Part shown: positions 28,739 through 37,509 of the stretch, piece after piece
Numbering within the stretch: position 1 is the stretch's first letter
Layout of the letters: every line of letters begins with the position of its first letter
From: Saccharothrix sp. NRRL B-16314
GTDB lineage: Bacteria; Actinomycetota; Actinomycetes; Mycobacteriales; Pseudonocardiaceae
Assembly: GCF_000716595.1 (NCBI RefSeq)
Contig: NZ_JNXC01000005.1
Span: 192,408-256,407 of the forward strand
Direction: 5' to 3'
Length of the DNA: 64,000 bases
Made by a program: the position numbers and the translations under genes
The notes under the pieces: generated by a model
Told to the model about the DNA's origin: nothing
The model's database searches: none
What the model saw: only the letters and a program-made list of their open reading frames with translations

Positions 28739-30063
28739 AGGGCAGTGGGGCTGGGCAGGGCAGTGGGGCTGTGAGGCGGACGAGTCTGGCGTTCCGGATC
28801 ACGGCGCTGTGCCTGGCCGTCGCCGGGGTGGCGGTGGTGGTGGCCGGTCTGGTGTCGGCCCGGCTGGTGCTCACGGCGTCCCGCGAGGTGATGCGCGAGG
28901 CGTTGGCGGATCAGGCGGACGTGGTGGCCGAGCAGGTCGGCGAGACGGGCCGGGCCGGTCGGCTGCGGGTGGTCGAGGTGCTGCGGGGTCAGGGCATCGC
29001 GGTGGTGCTGATCGGCCCGGACGGCGGCCTGGTCGGCGACCCGCAGGCGGTGCGCGCGGTGCGGGCGACGGGCAAGGAGTCCGCCACCGTCGGCACCCGG
29101 CTCGTGGAGGTCCGACCCGGTGTCGCGCTCGTGCAGGAGACCGCGACCGGCGACGGACCGGGGCGGAAGCTGCTGCGCAACATCACCTTCGCGTTGGGTG
29201 TCGGGCTGCTGGTGGCGGCGCTGGCCGGGTTGGTGCTCGGCAAGCTGGTCGCCCGGCCGTTGAGGCAGACGGCGGCGGTCGCGCGCACGATGAGCGGCGG
29301 GCGGCGGGACCTGCGTGCGCCCGAGCACGGTCCGGCCGAGGTCTCCGAGGTCGCCGGGGCGGTGAACGCGCTGGCGGACGCGTTGGCGCGCAGCGAGGCC
29401 CGGCAGCGCGAGTTCCTGCTGTCCGTGTCGCACGAGCTGCGCACGCCGTTGACGGCGGTGACCGGGTTCGCCGAGTCGCTGGCCGACGGCGTGGTGTCCG
29501 GGCCGGACGTGCCGGTGGTGGGCCGCACCATCCAGCAGGAGGCGCACCGGCTCGACCGGCTGGTCACCGACCTGCTCGACCTGGCCCGGCTGGGCGCGGA
29601 CGACTTCCGGGTCGACCTCGCCCCGGTCGACCTGACCGACCTGGTCTCCGGCGCGGCCGAGGTGTGGCGGGCCCGGTGCGCGGCGAAGGGCGTCGAGTTC
29701 CGGCTCGAACTGCCGCCGCACCCGACCGTCCGCACCACCGACCCCCGGCGGCTGCGGCAGGTGCTGGACGGGCTGCTGGAGAACGCCCTGCGCCTCACGC
29801 CCGCCGGTCGGCCGGTGGTGCTGTCGCTCGGCGACGTGCTGCTGCAGGTGCGCGACGGCGGGCCGGGGCTGTCGGAGGAGGACTACCGGGTGGCGTTCCG
29901 GAAGGGCGCGCTGCACGCGAAGTACGAGCGGTCGCGGCCGGTCGGCACCGGCGTCGGGTTGGCGCTGGTGCACGGTCTGGTGACGAGGCTGGGTGGCACG
30001 ATCGAGGCCGGTCCCGCGCCCGAGGGCGGCGCGGCCTTCACGGTGAGGTTGCCGGATGCATGA
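28735..30063 (+). CDS. Sensor histidine kinase
   Basis: A 442-aa membrane kinase, partner of the regulator just upstream. Helix one spans about 20-45, then comes a short extracytoplasmic sensor of about 100 residues. Helix two (about 148-170), HAMP, the phospho-acceptor SVSHELRTPL, N-box LLENALRL, DGGPGL and GTGVGLALVHG complete it. The signal is unknown. It overlaps both neighbours (4 bases with the regulator, 8 bases with the HD hydrolase). Confidence 0.92.
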   Translation: MKGSGAGQGSGAVRRTSLAFRITALCLAVAGVAVVVAGLVSARLVLTASREVMREALADQADVVAEQVGETGRAGRLRVVEVLRGQGIAVVLIGPDGGLVGDPQAVRAVRATGKESATVGTRLVEVRPGVALVQETATGDGPGRKLLRNITFALGVGLLVAALAGLVLGKLVARPLRQTAAVARTMSGGRRDLRAPEHGPAEVSEVAGAVNALADALARSEARQREFLLSVSHELRTPLTAVTGFAESLADGVVSGPDVPVVGRTIQQEAHRLDRLVTDLLDLARLGADDFRVDLAPVDLTDLVSGAAEVWRARCAAKGVEFRLELPPHPTVRTTDPRRLRQVLDGLLENALRLTPAGRPVVLSLGDVLLQVRDGGPGLSEEDYRVAFRKGALHAKYERSRPVGTGVGLALVHGLVTRLGGTIEAGPAPEGGAAFTVRLPDA

Positions 30064-30670
30064 GCTGATCGCGCGGTGGCACGGGGCGGTCCGGGAGCTG
30101 GGTGGCGCGCACGACCCCGGTGACCTCGCGGACCGCTACGCCGAGCCCCATCGCGGCTACCACAACACCGACCACGTGCTGGCCGTCGTCCGCGACGTGG
30201 ACGTCCTCGCGGCAGCCGACGACCGCACCGCGCGGGAGAGGGCCGTGCTGACGCTCGCCGCGTTGGCGCACGACGTGGTCTACGACGGCAAGCCGGGTGA
30301 CGACGAGCGGCGCAGCGCCGAGTGGGTCCGCGAACGGCTCGCCGGCCTCCCCGAGGCGGACGAGGTGGCGCGCCTCGTGCTGGCCACCGTGGACCACGCC
30401 TCGGACGACCCGCTGACGTGCCTGCTCCTGGACGCCGACCTGGCCGTCCTCGGCTCCGACCCGGCCGCCTACGAGCGCTACCGGACCGCCGTGCGCACCG
30501 AGTACGCGCACGTCCCGGACGACGCGTGGCGGGTCGGCCGGGCGAGAGTCCTGCGCGCCCTCGCCGAGCGCGACCCGCTGTACGTCACGCCGCACGCGCG
30601 TGCGCGGTGGGAGGCGCGGGCCAAGGCCAACCTCGCCGCCGAGATCAGCTCGCTCGACGGCCCGCCGTGA
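30056..30670 (+). CDS. HD-domain metal-dependent hydrolase
   Basis: A 204-aa protein of the predicted HD phosphohydrolase family. Motifs are YHNTDHVLAV, AALAHDVVYD (the HD pair), DDERRSAEWV and LVLATVDHAS. Residues fit a metal-binding HD site, and a nucleotide phosphate substrate is likely but unspecified. ATG 30056 lies inside the histidine kinase end. The 3' end overlaps the convergent mtnD gene by 26 bp. It may be just a rider on the two-component transcript. Confidence 0.85.
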   Translation: MHELIARWHGAVRELGGAHDPGDLADRYAEPHRGYHNTDHVLAVVRDVDVLAAADDRTARERAVLTLAALAHDVVYDGKPGDDERRSAEWVRERLAGLPEADEVARLVLATVDHASDDPLTCLLLDADLAVLGSDPAAYERYRTAVRTEYAHVPDDAWRVGRARVLRALAERDPLYVTPHARARWEARAKANLAAEISSLDGPP

Positions 30671-31217
30671 TCACGTCGAAGGTCGGGAACGACCGGGCGA
30701 TGTCGCTGCCGGTGAAGTTGCCGACCCAGCCCTCGTCGTCGTGGAAGAACCGGATCGACACGTAGTCCGGCCGGGTGCCCATGTCGAACCAGTGCGTGGT
30801 GTTCGCGGGCACGCTCAGCAGGTCTCCCGCCTCGCACAGGATCGCGTAGACCCGCTCCTTGACGTGCAGGTAGAACACCCCGGAGCCACGCGCGAAGAAC
30901 CGGTCCTCGTCGTCGTCGTGGGTGTGCTCGGCCAGGAACTTCAGCCGCGCCTGGCCGGCGGACTCCAGCCACGCCGGGTCGTCCGACGGCGTCATCTCCA
31001 TCGCGTCGACCAGGGTGTAGCCCTCCGCCTCCGTCACGCGGGCGACCTGCTCGGCGTACACCTCCAGCGCGTTCTCGCTGGTCACATCGGGTACAACCGG
31101 CCACTGCTCGTACCGGACGCCCAGCTGCTTGAGCTCCACCGCGATCTCGGCGGGATCGGCGGTGCGCACCACCGCGGTCCCCGGGTCGGTGTCCGGCCAC
31201 ACGGTCAGCAACGTCAT
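30645..31217 (-). CDS. mtnD: Acireductone dioxygenase
   Basis: A cupin that oxidises the acireductone of the methionine salvage pathway to the 2-oxo acid precursor of methionine (Fe form). The 190-aa protein has the metal motif HTHDDDEDRFF (two His and Glu) and PANTTHWFDMG with the last His. ATG 31217 is preceded by AGGAGG inside the end of mtnB. It is the last gene of the five-gene operon. The 3' end overlaps the HD gene on the other strand. Confidence 0.94.
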   Translation of the reverse strand: MTLLTVWPDTDPGTAVVRTADPAEIAVELKQLGVRYEQWPVVPDVTSENALEVYAEQVARVTEAEGYTLVDAMEMTPSDDPAWLESAGQARLKFLAEHTHDDDEDRFFARGSGVFYLHVKERVYAILCEAGDLLSVPANTTHWFDMGTRPDYVSIRFFHDDEGWVGNFTGSDIARSFPTFDVITAGRRAS

Positions 31218-31222
31218 CGCGC

Positions 31223-31810
31223 CTACCTCCTGCGGGTTTCGGCTTCGAAGCGCAACAGCCACTCCAGGCATTCCAGCCGGTGCCGGGCCTGGTGCAGGTC
31301 GTCACCCCACACGTACACCCCGTGCCGGGCCACGATCAAGGCCGGCACGTCCGCGCGGAACCCGGCCTCGAACGCGTCGCCGAGCACCCGCATGTCCTGG
31401 CTGTTCGGCACGACCGGGACCACGACCAGGTCGTCGTGCGCCTGCCGCCCGAAGCCCTTCAGCATCTCCAGGTCGCGCAGTTCGACGCCGCCCGGCCAGT
31501 GCTCGGCCGCGACGACGGGCGCGAGGGCGTGCACGTGGACCACCGCGCCCGCACCGGACACCGCCGCGATCCGCCCGTGCAGGCCCGCTTCGGCCGACGG
31601 CACGCGCACCGGGTCGTCGGTGCGCCCCTCGGCGTCGACGATCACGACGTCCTCGGGCGTGAGCTCGCCCTTGTCCTTGCCGCTGACCGTCACCGCGAGC
31701 CGCAGCGGGTCGCGGTCGACGACCACGGACAGGTTGCCCGACGTGCCGCGCATCCAGCCCATCGCGGTGTACCGGGCGCACTCCGCGGCCAGCGCCTCGC
31801 CCGGCGTCAC
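31223..31810 (-). CDS. mtnB: Methylthioribulose-1-phosphate dehydratase
   Basis: A 195-aa class II aldolase-fold zinc enzyme of methionine salvage. Visible motifs: GTSGNLSVVVDRDPLRLAVT, VVHVHALAPVVAA (zinc His pair), LEMLKGFG and VPALIVARHGVYVWG. GTG 31810 overlaps the mtnC stop (GTGA). It stands before mtnD with 5 bp between stop and start. Confidence 0.94.
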   Translation of the reverse strand: MTPGEALAAECARYTAMGWMRGTSGNLSVVVDRDPLRLAVTVSGKDKGELTPEDVVIVDAEGRTDDPVRVPSAEAGLHGRIAAVSGAGAVVHVHALAPVVAAEHWPGGVELRDLEMLKGFGRQAHDDLVVVPVVPNSQDMRVLGDAFEAGFRADVPALIVARHGVYVWGDDLHQARHRLECLEWLLRFEAETRRR

Positions 31811-32481
31811 AGGGCTTCGACCGTCCGGTGTGGACCGAAGTCCGCGTCGCCGTAGGGCTCGCCGGGACGCGCCACGCCGACCGTCCGCCAGCCCGCCTCG
31901 GCGGCGGCGTCCAGTTCGGCGGGCACGTCCGAGTAGAACGTGATGTCGGCGGCGTCCGGCACGTCGAGCGCGGACGCGATCTTCAGGTACGACCCGGCCT
32001 CGCGCTTCGGGCCCGCGTTCACGGTGTCGAAGTGGTACTGGAACAACGAGGTCAGGTCGCCGTCCGTGGTGTGCGCGAAGAACGCCACCTGGCCGGCCAC
32101 CGAACCCGACGAGAACACCGCCAGGTCCTTGCCCTCGTCGTGCCACTTGCGCAGGGCGGGCACGACGTCCGGGAAGAACTCGGCCACGAGGTCGCCAACG
32201 GCGTAGCCCCGCTGCCAGATCAGGCCCTGCAACGTCTTCAGCGGGGTGACCTTCTGGTCGGCGTCCATCCAGCCGTGCAGCACGCGCACCAGCTCGTCCG
32301 TGCCACCGTCCACACCGGACAGTTCACGGATCTGCGCGACGGCCTCGACCACGGTCGGGTCGTCGGGGTGCTCGTCGATCCACGGGCCGAGCCTCGGCCG
32401 GGCGTAGTCGTACAGCGTGACCAGGACCTGGTCGGTGGCGCTGAGCGTGCCCTCGATGTCCAGCACAACCCACTCACTCAT
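31807..32481 (-). CDS. mtnC: Enolase-phosphatase E1 (acireductone synthase)
   Basis: A HAD enzyme of 224 aa that performs enolisation and dephosphorylation of the diketo intermediate. Motif I VVLDIEGTLSA (the Glu in place of the usual second Asp is typical of E1), KTLQGLIWQRGY, FSSGSVAGQ, GPKREAGSYLKIA and FYSDVPAELDAA are seen. ATG 32481 overlaps mtnA by 4 bases (ATGA). Confidence 0.95.
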   Translation of the reverse strand: MSEWVVLDIEGTLSATDQVLVTLYDYARPRLGPWIDEHPDDPTVVEAVAQIRELSGVDGGTDELVRVLHGWMDADQKVTPLKTLQGLIWQRGYAVGDLVAEFFPDVVPALRKWHDEGKDLAVFSSGSVAGQVAFFAHTTDGDLTSLFQYHFDTVNAGPKREAGSYLKIASALDVPDAADITFYSDVPAELDAAAEAGWRTVGVARPGEPYGDADFGPHRTVEAL

Positions 32482-33482
32482 GGACGTTCCTCAACGTAGT
32501 AATCGGCCAGGCCGTGCGGAGCGTACGCACCGCGGTCGGTCACCACCGAGGTCACGAACCGCGGCGGCGTGACGTCGAACGCCGGGTACAGGCCGCGCGC
32601 CCGTTCGGTGGCGGTGCGGCGGCCGAGGGTGTGCAGCACGTCGTCGCCGGGCCGGTACTCGATCGGCACGTCGGCGGCGGTCGGCGCGAGCCGGTCCGGG
32701 GCCTGCACCATGGCCAGGAACGGCACGTCGAACGCGTGCGCCGCGACGGCCAGGCCGAGCGTGCCGACCTTGTTGACCACGTGCCCGTCCATGGTGACCC
32801 GGTCGGCGGCGGTGAGCAGCACGTCCACCTGGCCGGTCGACATCACGGCCGCGCCCATGCCGTCGGTGATGAGGGTCGTGTCGACGCCCATCTCACCCAG
32901 CGTCTCCGCGGTCAGGCGGGCGCCCTGGAGGTACGGGCGGGTCTCCGTGCAGACGAACCGCAAACGCTTGCCCAGCGCCTGAGCAGCGGTGACGGTCTCG
33001 GTCAGGTAGAGGTCGGCCCAGCAGTGCGTGAGCACCGCGCCCTCGTCCGGCAGCAGCTCGGCGGTGTGCTCGCCCAGCTTCCGGCTGCGCGTGCGGTACC
33101 GCTCGTCCCCCGCCTTCGCGCCCTTGAGCGCACCGGCCTCTACGTCGTCCGACTCGTCCACGCCGGCCAGCACCGCGGCGACCGCCTTGCGCAGGTGGTT
33201 GTTGGTGCGGCGGGTGGCGATGAGCAGCTGCCCGGCCCGGTCGAGCTGGGCGCGGGCTTCGTCACGCGGCAGTCCGCGTGCCTCGCGGGCGGCCAGCACC
33301 ATGCCCCACAGGGCGGCGAAGTACGGGCCCGAGGACTGCGTGACCATGTCCTCGATGGCCTTGGCGACCTCGGCGACGGTGCCGCAGCGCACCCAGGTCC
33401 GCTCGAACGGGAAGTTCCGCCGGTCGAGGACGTGCACACCGTCGTCCTCCAGGCGCACGCTGCGCGCGAGCAGCGGTTCCAT
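32478..33482 (-). CDS. mtnA: Methylthioribose-1-phosphate isomerase
   Basis: A 334-aa eIF2B-alpha/MtnA-fold isomerase. Active-site marks are the Cys in VLTHCWADLY and the Asp in TLITDGMGAAVM. LLTAADRVTMDGHVVNKVGT also matches the fold. The THCWADLY and TAADRV variants differ from the common THCNTG and VGADRI, so this is a divergent subgroup. Its operon with mtnB, C and D supports the assignment. ATG 33482 touches the preceding stop (TGATG). Confidence 0.88.
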   Translation of the reverse strand: MEPLLARSVRLEDDGVHVLDRRNFPFERTWVRCGTVAEVAKAIEDMVTQSSGPYFAALWGMVLAAREARGLPRDEARAQLDRAGQLLIATRRTNNHLRKAVAAVLAGVDESDDVEAGALKGAKAGDERYRTRSRKLGEHTAELLPDEGAVLTHCWADLYLTETVTAAQALGKRLRFVCTETRPYLQGARLTAETLGEMGVDTTLITDGMGAAVMSTGQVDVLLTAADRVTMDGHVVNKVGTLGLAVAAHAFDVPFLAMVQAPDRLAPTAADVPIEYRPGDDVLHTLGRRTATERARGLYPAFDVTPPRFVTSVVTDRGAYAPHGLADYYVEERP

Positions 33483-34630
33483 CAGCTGTACCCGGTGAAC
33501 GGGGCGTGCTCGCCGGTGAGGAAGTACGCGCCGACCTCGCGCGCCTTGTACGAGACCGGGTCGTGGAGCGTGAGCGTCCGCGCGTTGCGCCAGAACCGGT
33601 CGAACGCGTACCCGGCCGCCGTGGCGCGGGCGCCGCACAGCTCGAACACCCGGCTGGTGGTCTGGTTGGCCACCTTCGTGGCGACGACCTTGGCGGACGA
33701 GATGGCGGCGGCGGTCTCGGCGCGTTCGTTCCTGGTCAGGTCGGCGCCGCGCTCGGAGGCTTGGTACAGCTTGTCCGAGGCGTGGTCGGTGAGGAACCCG
33801 GCGGCCTGCGTCTCGGACACCAGCTCGCCGTAGGTGCCGAGGATGTACGGGTCGGCCGTGGCGCTGTCGACGCCGCTGAGGAACCACGGGCGGGTCGTCG
33901 TGCGGGTGTACTGGGCGGCTTCGGCCAGCGCGCCTTCGGCCATGGCCACGTACAGCTGGGCGAGCGCGAGCTGGAAGCCGAGGCCGGCGAGGGAGAGTCG
34001 CGGGCTGGTCTCGTCGTGCACGCCCAGCACCTGGTCCGCGGGCACGTGCACGTGGTCGAACACCACGCCGCCGCTGGCCGTGAGGCGTTGGCCGATGTTG
34101 TCCCAGTCGCCGGCGTAGGTGATGCCCTCGGCCTTCGCGTCGAGGGTGAACGTCACCTTGTCGCCGGTCTCGGTGTCGGTCGCGCTGACCACCAGCCGGT
34201 CGGCCACGGAGGCCCCGGTGGCGAACGTCTTGCGCCCGGTGACCTCGAACCCGCCGTCGACGGGCCGCAGCTCCAGCGCCGCGTCGAGGGGGTTGCTGAC
34301 GCCTGCCCAGAAGATGTCGGCAGAGAAGATGCCGGCGCGGAACACGTCGTCGCCGACGGGCGCGCTGTCGAACAGGCCGCTGCGCCAGACCTGGAGGTAG
34401 TGGTACCCGAGGAGGTGCCCGATGTTGGCGTCGGCCGCGCCGACCACCCGGGTGACCGCCTGCTGGGTCGCCCAGTCGTCGATCGCCAGCACACCGGACC
34501 GCCGCAGGGCGTCGACCTCGGCCACCGGCTCCGCACCGCGCCGATCCCGCTCCCCCGCGTCCACCCGCAACGCCGTGGCCAGTTCCTCGGCGACGGTCAG
34601 CCACTTCTGCCGACCATCGGTGCTCGTCAT
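33482..34630 (-). CDS. SfnB/DszC-like flavin-dependent sulfur oxidoreductase
   Basis: A 382-aa acyl-CoA dehydrogenase-fold flavoprotein. It has WATQQAVTRVVGAADANIGHLLGYHYL, GRKTFATGASVADRLVVSA, GLGFQLALAQLYVAMAEGAL and RVFELCGARAT near the end. In this fold the sulfur-acquisition enzymes SfnB and DszC use reduced flavin and O2 as monooxygenases. Leading a methionine-salvage operon by stop-start overlap points to an organosulfur substrate feeding that route. The substrate is not known. A reductase partner is not adjacent (an FMN reductase lies at 42038). Confidence 0.78.
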   Translation of the reverse strand: MTSTDGRQKWLTVAEELATALRVDAGERDRRGAEPVAEVDALRRSGVLAIDDWATQQAVTRVVGAADANIGHLLGYHYLQVWRSGLFDSAPVGDDVFRAGIFSADIFWAGVSNPLDAALELRPVDGGFEVTGRKTFATGASVADRLVVSATDTETGDKVTFTLDAKAEGITYAGDWDNIGQRLTASGGVVFDHVHVPADQVLGVHDETSPRLSLAGLGFQLALAQLYVAMAEGALAEAAQYTRTTTRPWFLSGVDSATADPYILGTYGELVSETQAAGFLTDHASDKLYQASERGADLTRNERAETAAAISSAKVVATKVANQTTSRVFELCGARATAAGYAFDRFWRNARTLTLHDPVSYKAREVGAYFLTGEHAPFTGYS

Positions 34631-34718
34631 GCCACGCCTCCCGCTCGTCCACGTTCCAGCAGGCGAGCCTAATCGCCGGCGAGCGCGTGGAACTGAGCGT
34701 TCCGACACATGGGAGCCG

Positions 34719-35924
34719 CTACCCGTTCGCCTGACGACCGGGGCGGTAGTGGTGCAGGAGGCCGAGGTCGGCCAGCAGCTTCTCCAGCCGCTGACCGCCG
34801 TGCCGACGCCGCTGCGCCTCGACGTGGTCGCGCCACAGCTGCCGGTCTTCGCGCCAGGCGGCCAGGTAGTCCGCGCACAGCTGCGGCTCGATGAGCCGGT
34901 TGCGCCCGCCGGCGGCCTTCAGGGCGGCGATCATCCTGGTCTTGTCGGCGGCGTCCAGTTCGGCGTCGCCGACCATCGCGATGACCTCGTCGATGAACCG
35001 CCTGCGCCGACCGAGGAACTGCCGCCAGTACGCGACCGTGGCGTCGGTCAGGCCGTGACCGGTGTCGAGCAGGCCGAACAGCCCTTCGGCGAGGCAGTCG
35101 CCGAGCTCCTCGGTGCGGGCCCGCATCGTGTCCCGGTACGGGTCGTACGGCTGCTGGATGGCCAGCCCGGTCACCGCGGACGGCGCCAGCCCGGTGTCGT
35201 CGAGCAGGAAGAACCAGTCCTCGTTGTAGATGTTCGGGAAGAACGACGTGAACGACTCCCGACCGACGGCGAGTGCGCCGGTGCCGATGAACGTGTCCTG
35301 GGCGCCGCCGGCTTCGCGGTAGGCGTGGCAGACCACCGAGTTGTCCGGGTAACCGCCGACCGAGAGCCCGACCCCGGTGAAGCGGTCGAGCAGGCCGACG
35401 GCGTCGGCGAGGTCGTCCGGGCGCGGGATCATGACGTCGTCGTCCACGTAGACGATCCGCTCCCACCCGGCAACGGCCGCCAGCAGCAGCCCCAGGTTGC
35501 GCTTCAGGCTGGTGTCGGTGCGGCGGTCGAACCTGCCGCCGCGCCCGCGCAGCATCGTCGTCGTCCGGAACTCCGGCACGAGGTCGGCGGACACCTCCGC
35601 GATGTCGACCGCGACGATCTCCACCCCCGCCCGTGCGGCCAGGGCGGTGGCGGCGTCCGCGGACGAGCGGCGGCTGCACAACGTGACGAGCGTGCACCGG
35701 TGGTGCTTCGCCAGCGCGACGACGTTGTGCAGGTAGGCCGCGGGTCGCGAGGTCGGCACGATGATGGCGTCCACCTTCGCCGGCTCGGCGACCTCGTCCC
35801 GGGCCAGCAGGTGTCGGTGGGACGCGTTGTGGTTCGCCGATCGGGACCGCTGCGGAGCGTGGTGCGGATCGTGGTGCGTGACCGGCGCAGGGGCTGCGAC
35901 GTTCAACTCCGGCCCTCCGGCCAT
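34719..35924 (-). CDS. Glycosyltransferase-A-like protein of unknown function
   Basis: A 401-aa soluble protein. After a ~50-residue His-rich leader comes a Rossmann-like start (DAIIVPTSRPAAYLHNVVALAK). ERIVYVDDDVMIPRPD then gives a DxD-type site, followed by GTGALAVGRESF and NEDWFFLL with an acidic pair. The order suits a GT-A glycosyltransferase. No membrane helix or signal peptide. The start overlaps the XRE regulator end by 22 bp, so the two are linked. The acceptor is unknown. Confidence 0.62.
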   Translation of the reverse strand: MAGGPELNVAAPAPVTHHDPHHAPQRSRSANHNASHRHLLARDEVAEPAKVDAIIVPTSRPAAYLHNVVALAKHHRCTLVTLCSRRSSADAATALAARAGVEIVAVDIAEVSADLVPEFRTTTMLRGRGGRFDRRTDTSLKRNLGLLLAAVAGWERIVYVDDDVMIPRPDDLADAVGLLDRFTGVGLSVGGYPDNSVVCHAYREAGGAQDTFIGTGALAVGRESFTSFFPNIYNEDWFFLLDDTGLAPSAVTGLAIQQPYDPYRDTMRARTEELGDCLAEGLFGLLDTGHGLTDATVAYWRQFLGRRRRFIDEVIAMVGDAELDAADKTRMIAALKAAGGRNRLIEPQLCADYLAAWREDRQLWRDHVEAQRRRHGGQRLEKLLADLGLLHHYRPGRQANG

Positions 35925-37006
35925 TCGAGAAGTCGGGACTCGGGCGTGTTCCAGTCCGGTGTGACCACCTGACCGTTCACCACGAACACCCTGGTGAGGA
36001 TGCTGTAGGCGGCCTCGCCCGCGAAGCGCGTCGCCAGGTACTCCGCGTTGCGGTCGCGAAACCTGCCGTCGGTGAGTGCCCGCACGACGCCGAGGGTTCC
36101 CCGGCCGTACTGGCCATTGCAGATCGTCACCGTCCGCTTGTGGTTGAACGGGTTCGGCCCGCGGTAGAAGTGGGCGACATCCTCGTGCAGCACTTCCCGA
36201 CCCCGGAACGTGTCCAGTTTCGGCGACAGCAGTGTCTCCCCGCCGTCCGGTCGGCGCACCAGGAACCCGCCGGATTCCGCCTCGTCGTGCCGGGAGACCT
36301 GCGTGATCGGGAGGTCGACCCGGGTCAGCAGCTCTCGGGTGACGAGGTTCCAGTCGACGCCGCCGAGCAGCACGAGGTGGGTGGTGTAGTCGTCCGGTTC
36401 CAGGTCCGAGGCGATGCGGAAGTTGACCTGGCTGCGCGGGTTGGTCGCGCGGATGTGGCCGTGCAGTTCGATCAGGGCGTCCAGGTCGGCGTACGTGTAG
36501 AGCTCCACGTAGTCCGGCTGGGTCGGGTCCGAGTAGGGCATCTTCGCCCGCATGTCGGCCGGGAGCTGGGCCACCACGATGGTGATGACGTGGCGGTCGT
36601 CGAAGTACCAGAAGCCGCGGTCGGACGGTTCCGCCGGGGACGTGACGCCGACTTCGCGCTGTTCGACTGCCCGGAGGCCCGTGAGTTCGCGCAGGAGCTC
36701 TTCGCGGACGCGCTGCTCGTCGGCGGTCAGCTCGTCCACCGGGATCAGCCGGTAGGGGCGGTGGGCGACGGAGCGCCTGGTGGCGAAGAACGTGGCGTAG
36801 GAGGCCAGTCGGTGCAGCGGGGGCGTCTTGGGCCTGGTGCGGCTCTCCCACGACGACAGGAGCGGGACGCTGGCCGGCTTCTCGGCGCTGAACGCCTCGG
36901 CGAGGTCTCCCTGCGTGATCGGCACGTCGGGCCACTGTTCCTCACGCAGCGCCCGCAGGCGGTGCGCCAACGAGGGGGAATCCCCGGTCACGACCACATC
37001 CGACAC
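35903..37006 (-). CDS. XRE-type regulator with large unknown C-terminal domain
   Basis: A 367-aa protein with an N-terminal helix-turn-helix (about 10-75; ITQGDLAEAFSAEKPASVPLLSSWES). The ~230-residue C-terminal domain includes HVITIVVAQLPADMR, TYADLDALIELHGHIRATNP, LVLLGGVDWN and EDVAHFYRGPNPFNHKRTVTICNGQYGRG. The Gly-rich loops suggest a nucleotide-type ligand, which is inference only. It could sense a ligand and control the overlapping glycosyltransferase and its own promoter. The start is GTG 37006. Confidence 0.7.
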   Translation of the reverse strand: MSDVVVTGDSPSLAHRLRALREEQWPDVPITQGDLAEAFSAEKPASVPLLSSWESRTRPKTPPLHRLASYATFFATRRSVAHRPYRLIPVDELTADEQRVREELLRELTGLRAVEQREVGVTSPAEPSDRGFWYFDDRHVITIVVAQLPADMRAKMPYSDPTQPDYVELYTYADLDALIELHGHIRATNPRSQVNFRIASDLEPDDYTTHLVLLGGVDWNLVTRELLTRVDLPITQVSRHDEAESGGFLVRRPDGGETLLSPKLDTFRGREVLHEDVAHFYRGPNPFNHKRTVTICNGQYGRGTLGVVRALTDGRFRDRNAEYLATRFAGEAAYSILTRVFVVNGQVVTPDWNTPESRLLEWPEGRS

Positions 37007-37029
37007 GTCCGAGCGCCCCTTCAGTGAAC

Positions 37030-37047
37030 TTCAGCGTATCAGCTGAA
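37030..37047. promoter_or_regulatory. Inverted repeat upstream of XRE regulator
   Basis: TTCAGC and GCTGAA separated by 6 bases, starting 24 bp before the XRE start. It may be an autoregulatory operator. Confidence 0.45.
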
Positions 37048-37169
37048 GAGGGAAACATACACTATCGCGTGCAAAAACCGCGCCCTGGTAACCGCATAAG
37101 GGGGTTGTCAGTCAAGTACAGCTGCCCTACCCTCAAGTTACTGAGATTCAGTCAATTTCAGTGAGTCTA

Positions 37170-37182
37170 GGTGAAGTTCACC
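37170..37182. promoter_or_regulatory. Palindrome upstream of small membrane protein gene
   Basis: GGTGAAGTTCACC is a perfect odd palindrome 24 bp before the 37206 start. Nearby TTCAGT-type half sites recur (37147, 37157), echoing the operator at 37030. The low-GC 37050-37165 stretch likely holds the divergent promoters. Confidence 0.45.
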
Positions 37183-37205
37183 CAGGAAGCCATCCGGGGG
37201 TCGCT

Positions 37206-37442
37206 ATGAACATGCTCACCGCGTTAGCTCAATCGTCCGGGACCACCGAGTGGTCGCCCGTCGTCGTCATGGTCATGCTGGGCGCGATGGCGCTGGTCAT
37301 GGGCCTGGCAAAACTCCTCCGCCGAGTGCTCGGCATGCTCACCAGGGTGCTCCTGTCGGCCGGTGCGGCCATGACCGGGATCGCCACGATGCTCGCCCTG
37401 TGCACCGTGCTGACCACTGTGTTGCTGGTCTACGTGCGCTGA
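37206..37442 (+). CDS. Small two-helix membrane protein
   Basis: A 78-aa protein of unknown function. Two hydrophobic helices (about 15-32 and 45-76) are separated by a basic loop AKLLRRVLGML. ATG 37206 follows a GGGGG run. It is divergent from the XRE gene, with a shared operator-like region. No homologous family recognised. Confidence 0.55.
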   Translation: MNMLTALAQSSGTTEWSPVVVMVMLGAMALVMGLAKLLRRVLGMLTRVLLSAGAAMTGIATMLALCTVLTTVLLVYVR

Positions 37443-37509
37443 ACCGAAGCGTGCGGTTCACCCCCTTCGACTACGGTGTGCGGGCCCGTATCGAAGGGGG
37501 AGTCGCACG

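Noticed and set aside
34631..34718. SAM-type riboswitch before the mtn operon
   Set aside because: The 88-bp region lacks the conserved cores and pseudoknot expected; only a weak inverted repeat GTTCCA/TGGAAC is seen.
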